The notes beneath the pieces are model-generated. The model saw only the letters and a program-made list of their open reading frames with translations, did no database searches and had not been told where the DNA came from. A stretch of DNA of 64,000 bases from Protoeuglena noctilucae (taxonomy: Eukaryota; Chlorophyta; Pedinophyceae; Marsupiomonadales; Marsupiomonadaceae). The DNA lies in the NCBI GenBank assembly GCA_958009085.1, contig OY253678.1, forward strand, positions 558,001 to 622,000, read 5' to 3'. Position numbers and translations under genes: made by a program. Positions 34,736-44,832 of the stretch are shown piece by piece; within the stretch, counting starts at the first letter, position 1; the number at the start of each line of letters is the position of its first letter.

Positions 34736-37213
34736 TTAGCATGCCTGCCGCCTTCCCCGCACCTGTGGCGCCGTGTGTCCTTTGGAGTCCGGCCCAGGCC
34801 CGGAGCTTGCCGGCGGACCAGCAGGCAAGGGCCCCGGGCCCGCCGTGCTCGCCTCTCCCGCCCCACCATTTGACTCCGTGACGACAGCACCGTCCCCGCC
34901 CCCGGCGCACGCCGCGCCGTCCCTCAACAAACTCACGCTGGGCCCCACCCGCGCGTCGAATGCCTCCGGGCCCGCTCTCAAGCCCCCCGGCTCCTCGCCA
35001 CCCCGGCAGATCGGAACTCTGGTCGCCAGAACTGCTCCCGTCTTCGTCTGCTTGCCCCCCACCACCCGGCCTCGGCCCCCCAACTCCTCTGCGTCTTCCC
35101 ATTGGCTGCTCCGCACCGACCCCGTCGTCACCGCCGTGGTCTCAGCCCCCGCGCTGGGCCGCGGCTCTTCCGAGCGCCCGTCCTCCCGCGGGCACGCAGC
35201 CTGGGGCGCCCCAGCCGCAGCCATGCTGCCCGGTCCTGCCCCCTCCGCCTCCCCCACCGAGCCTGCGCCCTCTGACTTGACGCGGACAGGCTCCGGCTGG
35301 CGCTCCGCCTGCACAGGAACGGCGCCCTTCCGCTCCCCCTTAACCCCCCGGCTGCCCCCACGGGGCGTGGCACCCGCAGTGCCCTGGTTGCACGGGCACA
35401 TGGCCGGCGGCCCCCTCGTGCGGCACTTGGGGCACACGGCGTCGCCGTCGAGCACCAGCGCGGCCATGGGGCCCATTGGGGGGATGGCCGACGCACACTG
35501 GTCCTCGTGGGGCCTTCCCTCGAACCTCGCACGCAGCACGGGTGTCTGCGGTCCCACCTTGAAGAACACCCTGCAACAGTGGCAAAAGCAGCGAGCGGTC
35601 CGCCATCTCCGAAAGAGCGCAGGCGACGCGTGATCGGGCGCAGGCGGCCGCATGCGTCACCTCTGCACCAGCGCTTCGTGCACAATACGCAGCGACCTCC
35701 ATTGCGGCCGTGGCTGGACGCGCTTGAACATCTGCACCGTGTTGTCCATGTGCAACAGCTCCGCGTCCGTCACCCTGCGGGCGCGACGCGTTATTGTTAG
35801 AGTGCAACGAGTGAACAGGCATGGCACGGAGCGTGCCGACCCATACCCCCGCCTCACCTCAGCGCCGTCAGGTCGGCCTCGGACATGAGCCCGAACCCCA
35901 GGTGCTCCCAGATGGCCTTGGTGTGCTTGGCGTTCTCCGAACACAGCAGGATGTAGGGTATGCCCAGCGCCCGGCAGACCTCCTCAATCGCCTCCAGCAT
36001 CGCCCGGCCGAACCCCTGACCCTTCCGGTGCTCCACAGTCGCGAAAAAGGGGACCTCCATGTACCCCTCCCCGGTACGCACGGTGGCGGCCGTCACTGCG
36101 CGGGGCAGGCAGGGACAACGTACTGTGGTTCCGCCAGGGCTGCGACGTGCCCTGCTGAGCGTAAGGACTGTCAAGGGAGCTCCGCGAGCCACAAAATCAC
36201 CCAACTCAGAACCAGTCCGTGGCGCACCGCATAGTGTGACCCACATATGCCACCCACCGGGCCTGGGGGCCTCAAGCGCGCACCGATGGGCGGGCGTCTC
36301 ACCTGGGCGCCGGCCCTTTGCGATGAGGACGGGGAGGGGCGGCCGAGGCCCCGCGAGGCTTTCGTACGCGGGAGGGACTTCGTAGTCGTAAGTGCCTGGC
36401 TGGGGGTACGCCGGTCGGTACCGGTGCATGAGGCTGATGACCCGGAACCCCTTGAAGTCCTGGGCATTGGCCACAAACGGCTGCGACTCGACGGGAATCT
36501 CGCCCTCGACAGTCCAGTCCAGAAACTGCAAGCGCAGGCGGGGTGCCGGGTGAGCCAGGTGAGCGGCCCTGAGACATGGGTCGTGATGCGGTGGGGCCCG
36601 GGTTGGCACCAGCGGCGCGCTGGGCACCTCGTGGATGGTGGCTGCGCGGCGGTTCTTGTCCTTCGTGCCCGGCGCTGGTGGCCTCTGCTTCCCAGTCTCG
36701 AATGCTTTAAAGAGGAACGGGACGAGGTCGCGCGCCTCGCGGGCGCCGCCCGTGCCCGCCCCCGCGGCGTAGTTCTTCAGTTCGTACACCACGTGGGGCC
36801 TCCCGGGAAGCTCGAAGATCTCGTCGCAGGGGATGCGGAACAGCTGCTGCCGGGAGGCCCAGACCTGCTCGCTCGTCTTGGTGACGCCCCGGCTCGAGTA
36901 GACCTGCGGGATGCCAGGCCCGTGGCGTCAGGGTGGGCGCGATGGGACGGGCGCACACCGGGGGCGGCGCGGGCGGGCGAGCGGGCGGGCGGCGGGCGCG
37001 CCAGGGCCGGGGGAGCGTGGCAGTGGCGGAACGGGACCGGGGGACGCACCATGGCCGGCGGGGCGACCGGTTGGGAGCCCGTCTCCTCGCGCGGCTCAAG
37101 CGCCGTCGCCTCCTTTACTCGATCCGCATCCACGTCCATGGGCTCGGCGCCCTCCGGCGCCGCGGCGCCCCCCGTCGAAATGGGTACCTTGGGTGCATCC
37201 TCCACGGACCCCA
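34736..37213 (-). CDS. GNAT-fold acetyltransferase-like nuclear protein (first exon unresolved)
   Basis: Exons 37213-37050, 36903-36628, 36525-36303, 36095-35858, 35774-35661 and 35570-34736 join in phase. The acceptor at 37214 means another exon lies upstream. An acidic N-terminal block (EPMDVDADRVKEA) leads to a conserved segment (FRIPCDEIFELPGRPHVVYE). Then come FLDWTVEGEIPVESQPFVA and a GNAT core: YMEVPFFATVEHRKGQGFGR is the acetyl-CoA loop, followed by IEEVCRALGIPYILLCSENA and WEHLGFG. The C-terminal exon opens with a Cys cluster (CPKCRTRGPPAMCPCNQ) and then a 190-residue disordered tail. The core recalls acetyltransferases of the plant IDM1 group, but I see no PHD finger. The substrate is unknown; histones are a reasonable guess. 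Confidence 0.65.
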
Positions 37214-37866
37214 CTGCGGGAAGGAGGGCCCGCCGCGTTCGACTTAGGACTCTCACGTGCACGTGGGAGCGACCTAAGCGGCCCGGAGGCGGCCCGCGCA
37301 CCGGCATCGCCAGTGCCCATGGGCCCCGCCCGCTGCCGGGCCTGCCGTGCCCGTGCGGCCCGCCAGAGAGGGGCGCGTAACACCCGAGCTTCACTGCCGC
37401 CCAGACACGACGCCCATGCCGCGCTGCCCGGTTCTCCCGGCGACGAGGCGAACCCAAGTGAGAAAAGTTTCGCAGGTGACAATCCCTCAACGCCTGCCGC
37501 TAATCTTAGGTAGCGTTTTTAATGCTGACCCGGGCCTGGTGCCAATGATGGCCGAGCAGACTTACCCTACCCAGCGCTGCAGTTCCCGGCCGAAAATCCA
37601 GGCCTTCTGGCTGTCGGCGATTCTAATGCGCACACGGACCGCATGAGGATGGCGATGCGGCTTTGACTTGAATCTCATCACAAGAATCTGGCTACTTCTG
37701 CACATCTGCCACTGCCACGCCTAGTCTAGCTACCACTCCTGCACACCTGCCACCCCCTGCCCTACCACTCCTGGTCATCTTCCTGCCACTCCTGCACACG
37801 CTCCTGCACATCTGCCACCCCCTTTCTGCCACTCGTGCACATCTGTCACCATCTCTGCTACCGACA
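37214..37866. other. Intergenic region with degenerate tandem repeat
   Basis: Upstream of the GNAT-like gene; part of its missing first exon probably lies here. The right half is a repeat (separate entry). No other gene is supported. Confidence 0.4.
37690..37862 (+). repeat. Degenerate tandem repeat, CACTCCTGCACATCTGCCAC units
   Basis: About eight imperfect units of roughly 20-25 nt, all variations of CCACTCCTGCACATCTGCCA. They lie directly downstream of the methyltransferase stop on the plus-strand map. The array ends at the gene's stop codon and so probably forms its 3' untranslated region. Confidence 0.7.
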
Positions 37867-38942
37867 TCAAGCCGACGGCGCCACCGGCTGCATCTGAGGA
37901 GGTGCCAGGGCCCTCAAGACCGGCGCCGTCCGGACCTCGAAGACCACCACCCGGTGCGTGAGCTCCACCTGGCTGCTGCTGGACCACCCGTGGCGTTCCA
38001 GCGGGCCCTCGTGGAACACCGAATAGGCCAGCCCGTGGGCGTTGAAGGCGCACTCGACGTCATGGCGCGTCGTGAACACTCCGCTCATGGGACTCTCACC
38101 GTCCACACGCTCTGCGGGCAAGGGCGCCAAGGCAGACCCTCAAAACCATGCCCAACTCCCCTCCCCCTGCGCCAGCTCGCCGCTGTTACTGCGGCCCTCA
38201 CCCACGTAGGCGATGAACGCGGTGGGGGACTGGGGCCCTGCGGAGAGCCCCGCGAGCGTCTGCATGAACGGCTCAAGGAGCTCCGACAGAAAGCACGTCT
38301 CGCACGCCAGCACGACTTCCGTGGAGCTCAGGTCCTGGCCACCCCCTTGCGACTTGAGCGGCTTCGTCCAATCGAGGGGCGCCACTGCAGCTGTGCCGCG
38401 GCCCAGGCACACCGCGCCGACCCACGGCGCAGAGCTCTTCGGCGCGTCGCCCGCTCCGTCGACATCGCTGCCGTCCGCTGCGGCACCCCCGTTCGCGACG
38501 TTGTAGGCGAGGCTCACGGACGTGGCGCCCGAGAGGGTCACGGGCACATCCGTCAACAGCACGTGCGCCCCGCTCGCCGCTGCGGCAAGCCCGACGAGCC
38601 CCGTCCCGCTTCCCAGCTCCACCGTACGCTTCCCCTCCAGCCGCAGTCGCAGGGGCGACGCCTCGGTAGAAAGCAGCTTCGCGACCGTGCTCGAGGCCTC
38701 CCACAGCCGGAATCCTGCAGTGGCGCGGCAGGATGCGTTGCGGATTCCCCCGTCGCCCCGAGTGGGGCGCTGGAGACGATGAGCGACGCACCCGTGAGCG
38801 CTGCTACGGTCGCATCCTCATCAAACATGTGTGCCAGCGCGAAGCCCTCGTGCGCAGGATGCTCATGGTCCTGGCGAATGGCGAAGACGCGCGCTCCCAG
38901 GACGTCGCAGGCCGTCAGGACAAATCCCTCCTCCAAAATCAT
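37867..38942 (-). CDS. METTL21-type protein methyltransferase (302 aa)
   Basis: Seven-beta-strand methyltransferase, probably acting on lysine of a protein substrate. Exons 38942-38792, 38714-38202 and 38111-37867 are phase-matched and total 909 nt. The SAM-binding motif I is VELGSGTGLVGLAAAASGA, followed by the acidic end of strand two (VLLTDVP). Then come a PLDW motif and a post-motif region (CETCFLSELLEPFMQTL). The block before motif I (GFRLWEASSTVAKLL) is the W-x-x-A/S entry typical of METTL21/EFM family members. The C-terminal beta hairpin includes VFHEGPLERHGW. The gene is divergent from a coiled-coil gene, with 273 nt between start codons. The exact substrate (chaperone, elongation factor or other) cannot be read from sequence. 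Confidence 0.8.
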
Positions 38943-39215
38943 TCATGCACAAATAGAGCAACACCCGCAGCGCGAGAGGAGCTGCGAAGCGCCGCCGTCA
39001 ACGGCCTTTGTGCAAACGGCTCATTTCTGACGCGGCCGGCTGCCAGGCCCTCGCCCTTTGCGCCCTTTGGGCCTTCTCAATGCCAGTCTCTGACCCTTGA
39101 ATTTAGTGTGTGCAACGCATCCACAAACGGGGGGTCCATCAAGGCCGAAGCGGCGACACGGGCTGCGTTTCTCTGCTAGCGCGGCCTGCACAGGCGTCGG
39201 GGGACGGGGGTAGTC

Positions 39216-40143
39216 ATGCGCAACGCAGTCATCGCGGCTGCCGCCCTTTTCGCTGGTGGCGCTGCCATCGCGGGGCCGCAGCTGGCGGTAAGGCGCCTCA
39301 TGGGAGCACGCCGCAAGCAGAGGCAGGGCTTTCCTGCCGACTGCGCAGCTCACCGGTCTCCGCGCGCCCCTCGATTGCGAGCTCGAAAAGTGAATAACCC
39401 TCTGGAAGACCTGGGTTCCGTCCACGGCAGCCCGCAGGACTTCTTCCAGGCCCGTGCCGAGGTGATGAGCCTGGAGGCCAGCCTGGCGCGCCAGAGGGCC
39501 AAGGGGAAGGAGATTGAGGCGGAGATTGAGCGTCATGTCGCTGCGATGGAGAGGCTCCTGGTGAAGCAGGCCGAGTCGGACGACACCATAGCGACGTGCG
39601 AGTCGAGGCTTGCCACGGCAAGAGAGGCCGTCTCGCAGGTGAGGCGAAACGAGCGGCACGCACGCGGAGACCGGAAAGCATCGCAATGCGTCGACATCGT
39701 CGTGCTAAACGTCCGTTGTGGCACCGGCATGAGTGCTGGGCAGGAGGTGGGACACGCAAAGCCCTTCCCCGCGCCTCGTTGCAGTTGGAAGAGCAGCTGT
39801 CGACGCACCAGCAGGAGGGACGCAAGCTGCAGCAGAGCATCGCTGCGGCTCAGAAGAGCCATTTGGCATTGTCAGAGGAGATGAAGGTGACCACGCCTTT
39901 GGGTGCAGTGGGCGAACGTGCCATGGCCTTGCTATGTTGCCACGCGTGCACGCTTGCTTACGCGGCGCTTCATTTACCTATCCTACAGAAGATGCGGGCG
40001 GCCATGGAGAACGTGAGCGCGTCGTTGCAACAAATGCGGCAGCGGGCGGACATGGCATGGTCCCGACTTCCGGGAATGACAGGGGGAATGGAGGCGGAGA
40101 GGACGCTCATCGACATGGCCAAGGGCAGCAAGGGGAGCAAATA
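39216..40143 (+). CDS. Membrane-anchored coiled-coil protein, unknown function
   Basis: Exons 39216-39638, 39785-39886 and 39989-40143 give about 226 residues. The N-terminus is a hydrophobic helix (NAVIAAAALFAGGAAIAG) followed by basic residues, fitting a signal anchor or an organelle-targeting sequence. The rest is one long coiled coil (FFQARAEVMSLEASLARQR, EIEAEIERHVAAMERLL), then a Met-rich tail ending GSKGSK. A GTAAGG at 39288 could mark a further intron, but no phase-compatible acceptor follows, so I leave exon 1 whole. The gene converges on the ankyrin-TPR gene with only 33 nt between stops. I do not recognise the family. Confidence 0.6.
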
Positions 40144-40176
40144 GCATCTCGCCTTCCTGGTCCACGCTCACGTCTC

Positions 40177-41986
40177 CTAATGGTGCACGTGCCCCGCATG
40201 GTCGTGGTCGTGGCAGTGGTGGTCATGGTCGTGGTGGCCTTGGCACTGGTGGCCGTGGTCGTGGTCGTGATGGTGGTGGTGCTGGTGATGTTGGTGGGCC
40301 CGCTTGCCCTCCTCCACCGCCGTCAGGAACGTGTTGGCCACCTCCTCGTTGTCGCGATCGAACTGAAGCGCCATGTAGAAGGCCTCCGCGGCCTCTTGGT
40401 ACCGCCCTGCGGAGGCAGGTGGCATCCCTGTGAAGCCACAACACGACGTCGCTTGCCTGGGACGCACGTGCACCCTATCTTGCGCCCCTCACCCAGGCTG
40501 TGGTAGCCCTTGCCCTCCCGGAACCACGCTTTCGTGTACGTCGGGTCCAGCGTCCGGCTGACCATCGCGTCCCGAATCGCCTCCACGTGCCTCCCGAGCC
40601 TCAGCATGGCCATCGCCCGGTTGGCCCACACCGCGGGGTTGTGCGTGTCGTGCCGCAGGGATGCGTTGTACTGCAGGGCCGCCTCCCCGTGCCGCCCGGC
40701 CACGAACGCCTCGTCGCCCGCACGCTTCGCCGCGGCCGCCTTCGTAGCGTCCGGCTCGGCGGGCTCGGGGATGACGGCGCGGCGGGACGCCACCGGCGCG
40801 TCGTCGGCTTTCTCCGCAGAGGAGGGCGTGGGAGGCTCGCCCCCGCCGTGCTCGCGGCCCCAGGCGTCGGCCGCCTCCACCGTCAGCGGCCCCGTCAGCC
40901 CCTCGGGCACCGGGCTCACCCCGACCAACACCTCCAGGGTCCCGCGCCTCGCCTCCCCCGACCCCATCCGCGACTTGGCGGCCGCCTCAAGCGGCGTATC
41001 ACCCGCTCCGGCCCGATCCCGCTGCGTCGCGCACGGCGTGGCGCCCCGATCCAGCAGAAGCCGCACCAGGGCGGGGGAGCACTGGGCAGCGGCCACGTGG
41101 AGGGCGGTGATGCCCCCCTGGGCCGCGGCGCAGGGGTCGGCGCCGGCGTCGGCGAGGGCCTCCACGACGTCCACGGACCCGACCGCAGCCGCCATGAACA
41201 GCGGCGTGACGCCGCGCGACGCGACGTGCTGTGGCGACGCGCCGCGGGCGAGGAGCCACCGCACTTCCTCGGTGTGGCCGCGGCCGGCCGCCCAGGACAG
41301 CGGCTGGCCCTCATCGGGCGTCGCGGTCGCGAGAGACGCTCCGCGGGCCACGAGGAGGTCCATCAGCTGCACAGAGCCGATGTACGCCGCCCGGTGAAGG
41401 GGCCCCGGGGTGCCGTCCTTCAGAGGCTCGACCGCGGCGCCTTTTTCGAGCAGATACTCGACCACATCGATCGCTTTCGCGCTACTGCGATCAAACGGAC
41501 AAAGACGACAGCGTCGGCCGCGCGAACACGCGGTTGGAGGGCGACATGGGGCCCTACCACGCCAAGGAGGCCCTACGCGAGCGTGGCGGCGAGTGGGCGA
41601 GCGCGCCCACCATGCGAGGCCCAAGGCCGTGTTGTGGTCACTGTCGGGCGCATCGACCGGCACCCCGCACGTCTCCACCAGGTGCCGGCACAGCTCCAGA
41701 GAGCGAGCCGCGGCAGCCAGGTGCAGGAGGGAGCGGCTCTCCCCGTCCTGCATGGACAGCGACAGGACACCATGGATACGTATCTGACCACGCACACCCA
41801 GGCGCAGGAAGCGGCGCGGGGCGCGCGCGGCGGGGATCGGCCGAGATGCAGGGAAAGGCAGCGCACCCGAACCGCGGCGATGTCCCCCGCAGAACGACCC
41901 TTCGTGGCCTCTTGGAAACTCTGCAAAGATCCAGAGTGCGCAGCCAGGAGGACGGCCTCCTTTGCCTCCTTCGAGAGAGGGGCCAT
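40177..41986 (-). CDS. Ankyrin-TPR co-chaperone, TPR10-like, with His-rich tail (492 aa)
   Basis: Exons 41986-41867, 41747-41611, 41484-40493 and 40406-40177 total 1479 nt in frame. Five or six ankyrin repeats run through the first two thirds (TPGPLHRAAYIG, QPLSWAAGRGHTEEVRWLL, TPLFMAAAVGSVDVVEAL, TALHVAAAQ). A three-motif TPR domain follows (KRAGDEAFVAGRHGEAALQY, AVWANRAMAMLRLG, KAWFREGKGYHSLG). This order and the motif spacing match Arabidopsis At3g04710 (TPR10), whose TPR can hold the C-termini of Hsp70/Hsp90. Unusually, the last 39 residues (40180-40296) contain 22 His, 6 Asp and 2 Cys, which is not part of the plant family as I know it. This suggests metal binding. Divergent from RPA12 (314 nt between starts). 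Confidence 0.85.
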
Positions 41987-42300
41987 TTGGATCGAGGGCG
42001 CAGAGCCCGAACAGAACACAGGGGCCTCCTTCAGGACAGAGTCGACGATTCAGCGATCGTGCTATCGAATTAAGCGCGAGACAGCTGCACAGATGCGCTC
42101 GACGGCGCAAGACATGCGCGCAGGACGAGCCGGGCTGCAGACGCCAGAGTGTTGGAGCGCGGGCGGCGGAGCCTGCTCAAACGGTCTCCCCTTTGTCACC
42201 GATGCTTGTCTATTGGGACTAGGGATACCCTTCTGCATCCGCTTTTTGGGCTGGTGGACCTTCGGCGACCGTGGAGGCTGGGGGGTCAGCGTGAGGGACG

Positions 42301-42941
42301 ATGGCGACGTCCTCGCGCGACTGGATGTTCTGTCCACGGTCGGGGGACCTGCTGAACCTTGTGCCGGCAAGAGGGGTCGCGGAGTGCCCCCTGTGCGGCT
42401 TCAGCCGGAGCTTGGACGGTGCGTGCCCCCGCGCGTGCATCCCCGTGTAACCGCGCCGCGTCCTGCGTCCTCAGCACCGCTAGCTGCTGCTGCAGACCTG
42501 CGCAATGTGTGCGTGGTGACGAAGGCGGACGTGGAGGACTTGCGGCGGCGGCACGGGCTGCAACCCTTCCTCAAGAAGGGTTCGGGGGAGGAGCGGAGGC
42601 AGCGGGTGAGCTGATGCGGCGCTTCCCACTGTTGTCGGAGCTCTGCATGAAGCAAGTGCGTTGGTGCTGATGGAGGCGCCCGTCCATGTCGGCTGCGCAG
42701 GCGACGGTGGACGAGGACTGCCCCAAGTGCGGCCACCACCAGCTGGAGTACTACACGATGCAGCTGCGGTCGGCGGACGAAGGCCAGGTGAGCGGAGCTG
42801 CTCGCGGGTTGCGGCGCATGCCGTGGAGACGCCGATATAGTCTGGAGAGCTACCTGGACCCCCCCTCTCTGCCCCAATCGCCCGCAGACGGTCTTCTATG
42901 AATGTCCCAAATGCAAGCACAAGTGGTCGCAAAACACGTGA
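42301..42941 (+). CDS. RPA12: RNA polymerase I subunit RPA12 (A12.2), 122 aa
   Basis: Small Pol I subunit, related to TFIIS and Pol II RPB9, which supports RNA cleavage and termination during rRNA synthesis in the nucleolus. Exons 42301-42418, 42496-42605, 42701-42787 and 42888-42941 total exactly 369 nt. The C-terminal zinc ribbon is complete: CPKCGHHQLEYYTMQLRSAD, then EGQTVFYECPKCKHKW. The acidic RSADEGQT hairpin that enters the active site is intact. In the N-terminal ribbon (FCPRSGDLL with CPLC) the second Cys of the first pair is Ser. The gene faces RPP30 tail to tail, with 14 nt between stop codons. Confidence 0.95.
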
Positions 42942-42955
42942 CGCACGCCCTCGTG

Positions 42956-44086
42956 CTACTCTTTCAACGCCTCTGCTGCGCCATGACCGTTTGCCGGCCC
43001 AGGGACGCCCACTGTGCCTCGGAACAGTGCGTGCTTCCTTAGCTGGCCCCTCCTTAGCACCCTACTGACTTCGCTCGCAAAAACTTTGGATGTCTGGGCC
43101 CGCTTCATGCCCATGACGGAGCACAGGCTGCGGGGGAGGGGTGGGAGGCTGTGGGCATCCGGGCCGGCCACCGGCCGCGTGTGTGGCGGCCCGCCGCGGC
43201 CGTTCGCTCGCCTGGCCACGTCGCCCAGCGCCCGGAGCTCGAGAGCATGCTGGGCGCCGCCGGTGACGAGGATGCCCTTGCCGCGGGTGGCGTGCAAGAG
43301 GTTCTTCACATTGACGATGACGTTGCGCCGAGCGAAGGGGCCGCGGAGCAGCTGCGCGTAGCACACTTCGAAGCGTAGGCCCCTGCGGGGGTGGGGACGG
43401 CAACGTGGTGCAGCCTGCCTCACTGTGTTGCGGCGGCACTCGTGCCTGTGCGCACTCGCCCCGTCACACACCTTTTGATGCCGGTGGCGAGGACTTTTGA
43501 GTTGAACTTCAGGGATAGAAACTGACTGTGGGAGGGCGGCAAGGGGTCACGCGTTTCCACCCACGTGCATCCAGACTGCGGATGGCGTGTGATCGCATCG
43601 CCAGCCAACCTGAGGTCCAAAGAGATTATGTCCGCGTCGAGGGTGGTGCAGCACAACTGGAGGACGCGGTCGTTGGCTGGCCGCACCGCGATGACGTCGA
43701 AGCCCCTAGGGCCGCATCGTGAGGACCCCAGGGCAGCCTGCACCGAGATGGGGTCCGAGGCCACGACCGTCAGGCGCTGATAGACGTGGAAGGGCCGCAG
43801 GGCAGGCCCGGCGTACGACTCGGCAGCCTGGACGGCGGTGTTCGACGGCCCAGGCGGGCTCCAGGTCGACTGTCCGTCGGGCGCCACCGCGACCGTGTCC
43901 TGCGCCCAGGCCGGCGTCCTCTGGGTCAGAAGAAGGTTGATACAAGGCCAGCGACTTGCTCAACACGTGCTGCAAGCTCACCAGGCACGCGCCGACGTAG
44001 CCCAGCCGGCTGAGCTGCTCCAAGCGGGCCCGCACGTCCAGAGGGCTGTCGTCAGGGGTGCACGGCACGCACAGGTCGAGGGACAT
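42956..44086 (-). CDS. RPP30: RNase P/MRP protein subunit p30 (RPP30), 296 aa
   Basis: Subunit of RNase P (tRNA 5' maturation) and RNase MRP (pre-rRNA cleavage), with a TIM-barrel fold. Exons 44086-43967, 43899-43472, 43382-43212 and 43127-42956 total 891 nt. Family marks are FDVIAVRPANDRVLQLCCTT, DADIISLDL, KRGLRFEVCYAQLLRG, NVKNLLHATRGKGILVTGGA and the closing DVASLCSVMGMKR segment. The third intron (43128-43211) starts with GC (CCAG|GCGAGC). Splicing it restores DVASLCSVMG, which aligns without gaps to the conserved DVANLG region; reading through inserts 28 unrelated residues. The first intron has a weak donor (CAC|GTGTTG), so the end of exon 1 is the least certain point. The start is an ATG at 44086. 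Confidence 0.88.
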
Positions 44087-44832
44087 GGGGCCAGCAATCC
44101 CGCCAGCTGTCTCCCACCGTCCGCCTCTATCCGCACAAGCCGTCGCCGTGGCGCCTCTCCTTGCCGCCGCTCGGCATCGTGCAGTGCCAGTGAAACACAC
44201 GATCCGTTGAACGATGCAGCGCCACGCCGGGCCGGCACGATCACTATGCCGGTGTGATCGCGAGCTGTGGCTGCACAGGCATTCCCTGCCCAGGCACTAA
44301 CATCTCTACCCGATTCGCCGGCAGGTCGCCGAACGCGGCGCATTTAGACCTGGGGTGGTAGTGCGGTCGAGAAATCGGTCGTCATCAATCGGTCGCGCCG
44401 CTGGTACGCGACATATAGCGCGCGAGAGGCGTGGATGGCGTTGGCTACCTGTCCCCCGGCGGCCGCGCCGCGGCATTGTCCCCTTGCCGATGCTCCTCGC
44501 GTTCCAGTTCCTTCCGTCGCTCGCAGGCCATCGCGGTTCATGCACGGCTCCACACGCTCGGGTCCGCCGGGCAAGGTGTCGCCCGACGCAGGCGGGTTGG
44601 ACGGCCCCTCCCCGATCCCATCGACCTTGACGGCGGATGGAACTGTGACGAAGCAGGTGGGACGCGCGCATCATTCTCGCGCCAGTCGCCCGTCGTGCCG
44701 ACCCCCGCGCGAACCCCCTCGGCACAGCCGCCGCGACCCTTGCGCAGGTCGCGTGCGATCCGCCGGGCGTCCGCGGCTGGAACGTTTACGTCCATACTAT
44801 GACCAACATAAAAGTGCTCCTGGTGACTGCAG
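44087..44832. promoter_or_regulatory. Divergent region between RPP30 and the AP2/ERF gene
   Basis: Should contain both promoters and the missing first exon of the AP2/ERF gene, whose first visible coding exon starts at an acceptor (GACTGCAG) at 44832. Several open frames exist, but none shows a motif that would identify that exon. Confidence 0.4.

Noticed and set aside
34773-35633. A 286-codon Ser/Pro-rich frame on the plus strand
   Set aside because: Antisense of the last exon of the GNAT-like gene, which continues a conserved protein in phase.
37690-37862. A CRISPR-like array
   Set aside because: The units are degenerate and adjoining with no unique spacers, in a nuclear algal genome; it is a simple tandem repeat.
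40500-42614. A 704-codon open frame on the plus strand
   Set aside because: It is antisense to the ankyrin-TPR gene and runs into RPA12 in a wrong frame; the sequence is Arg/Pro/Gly-rich with no motif, as expected from high GC.
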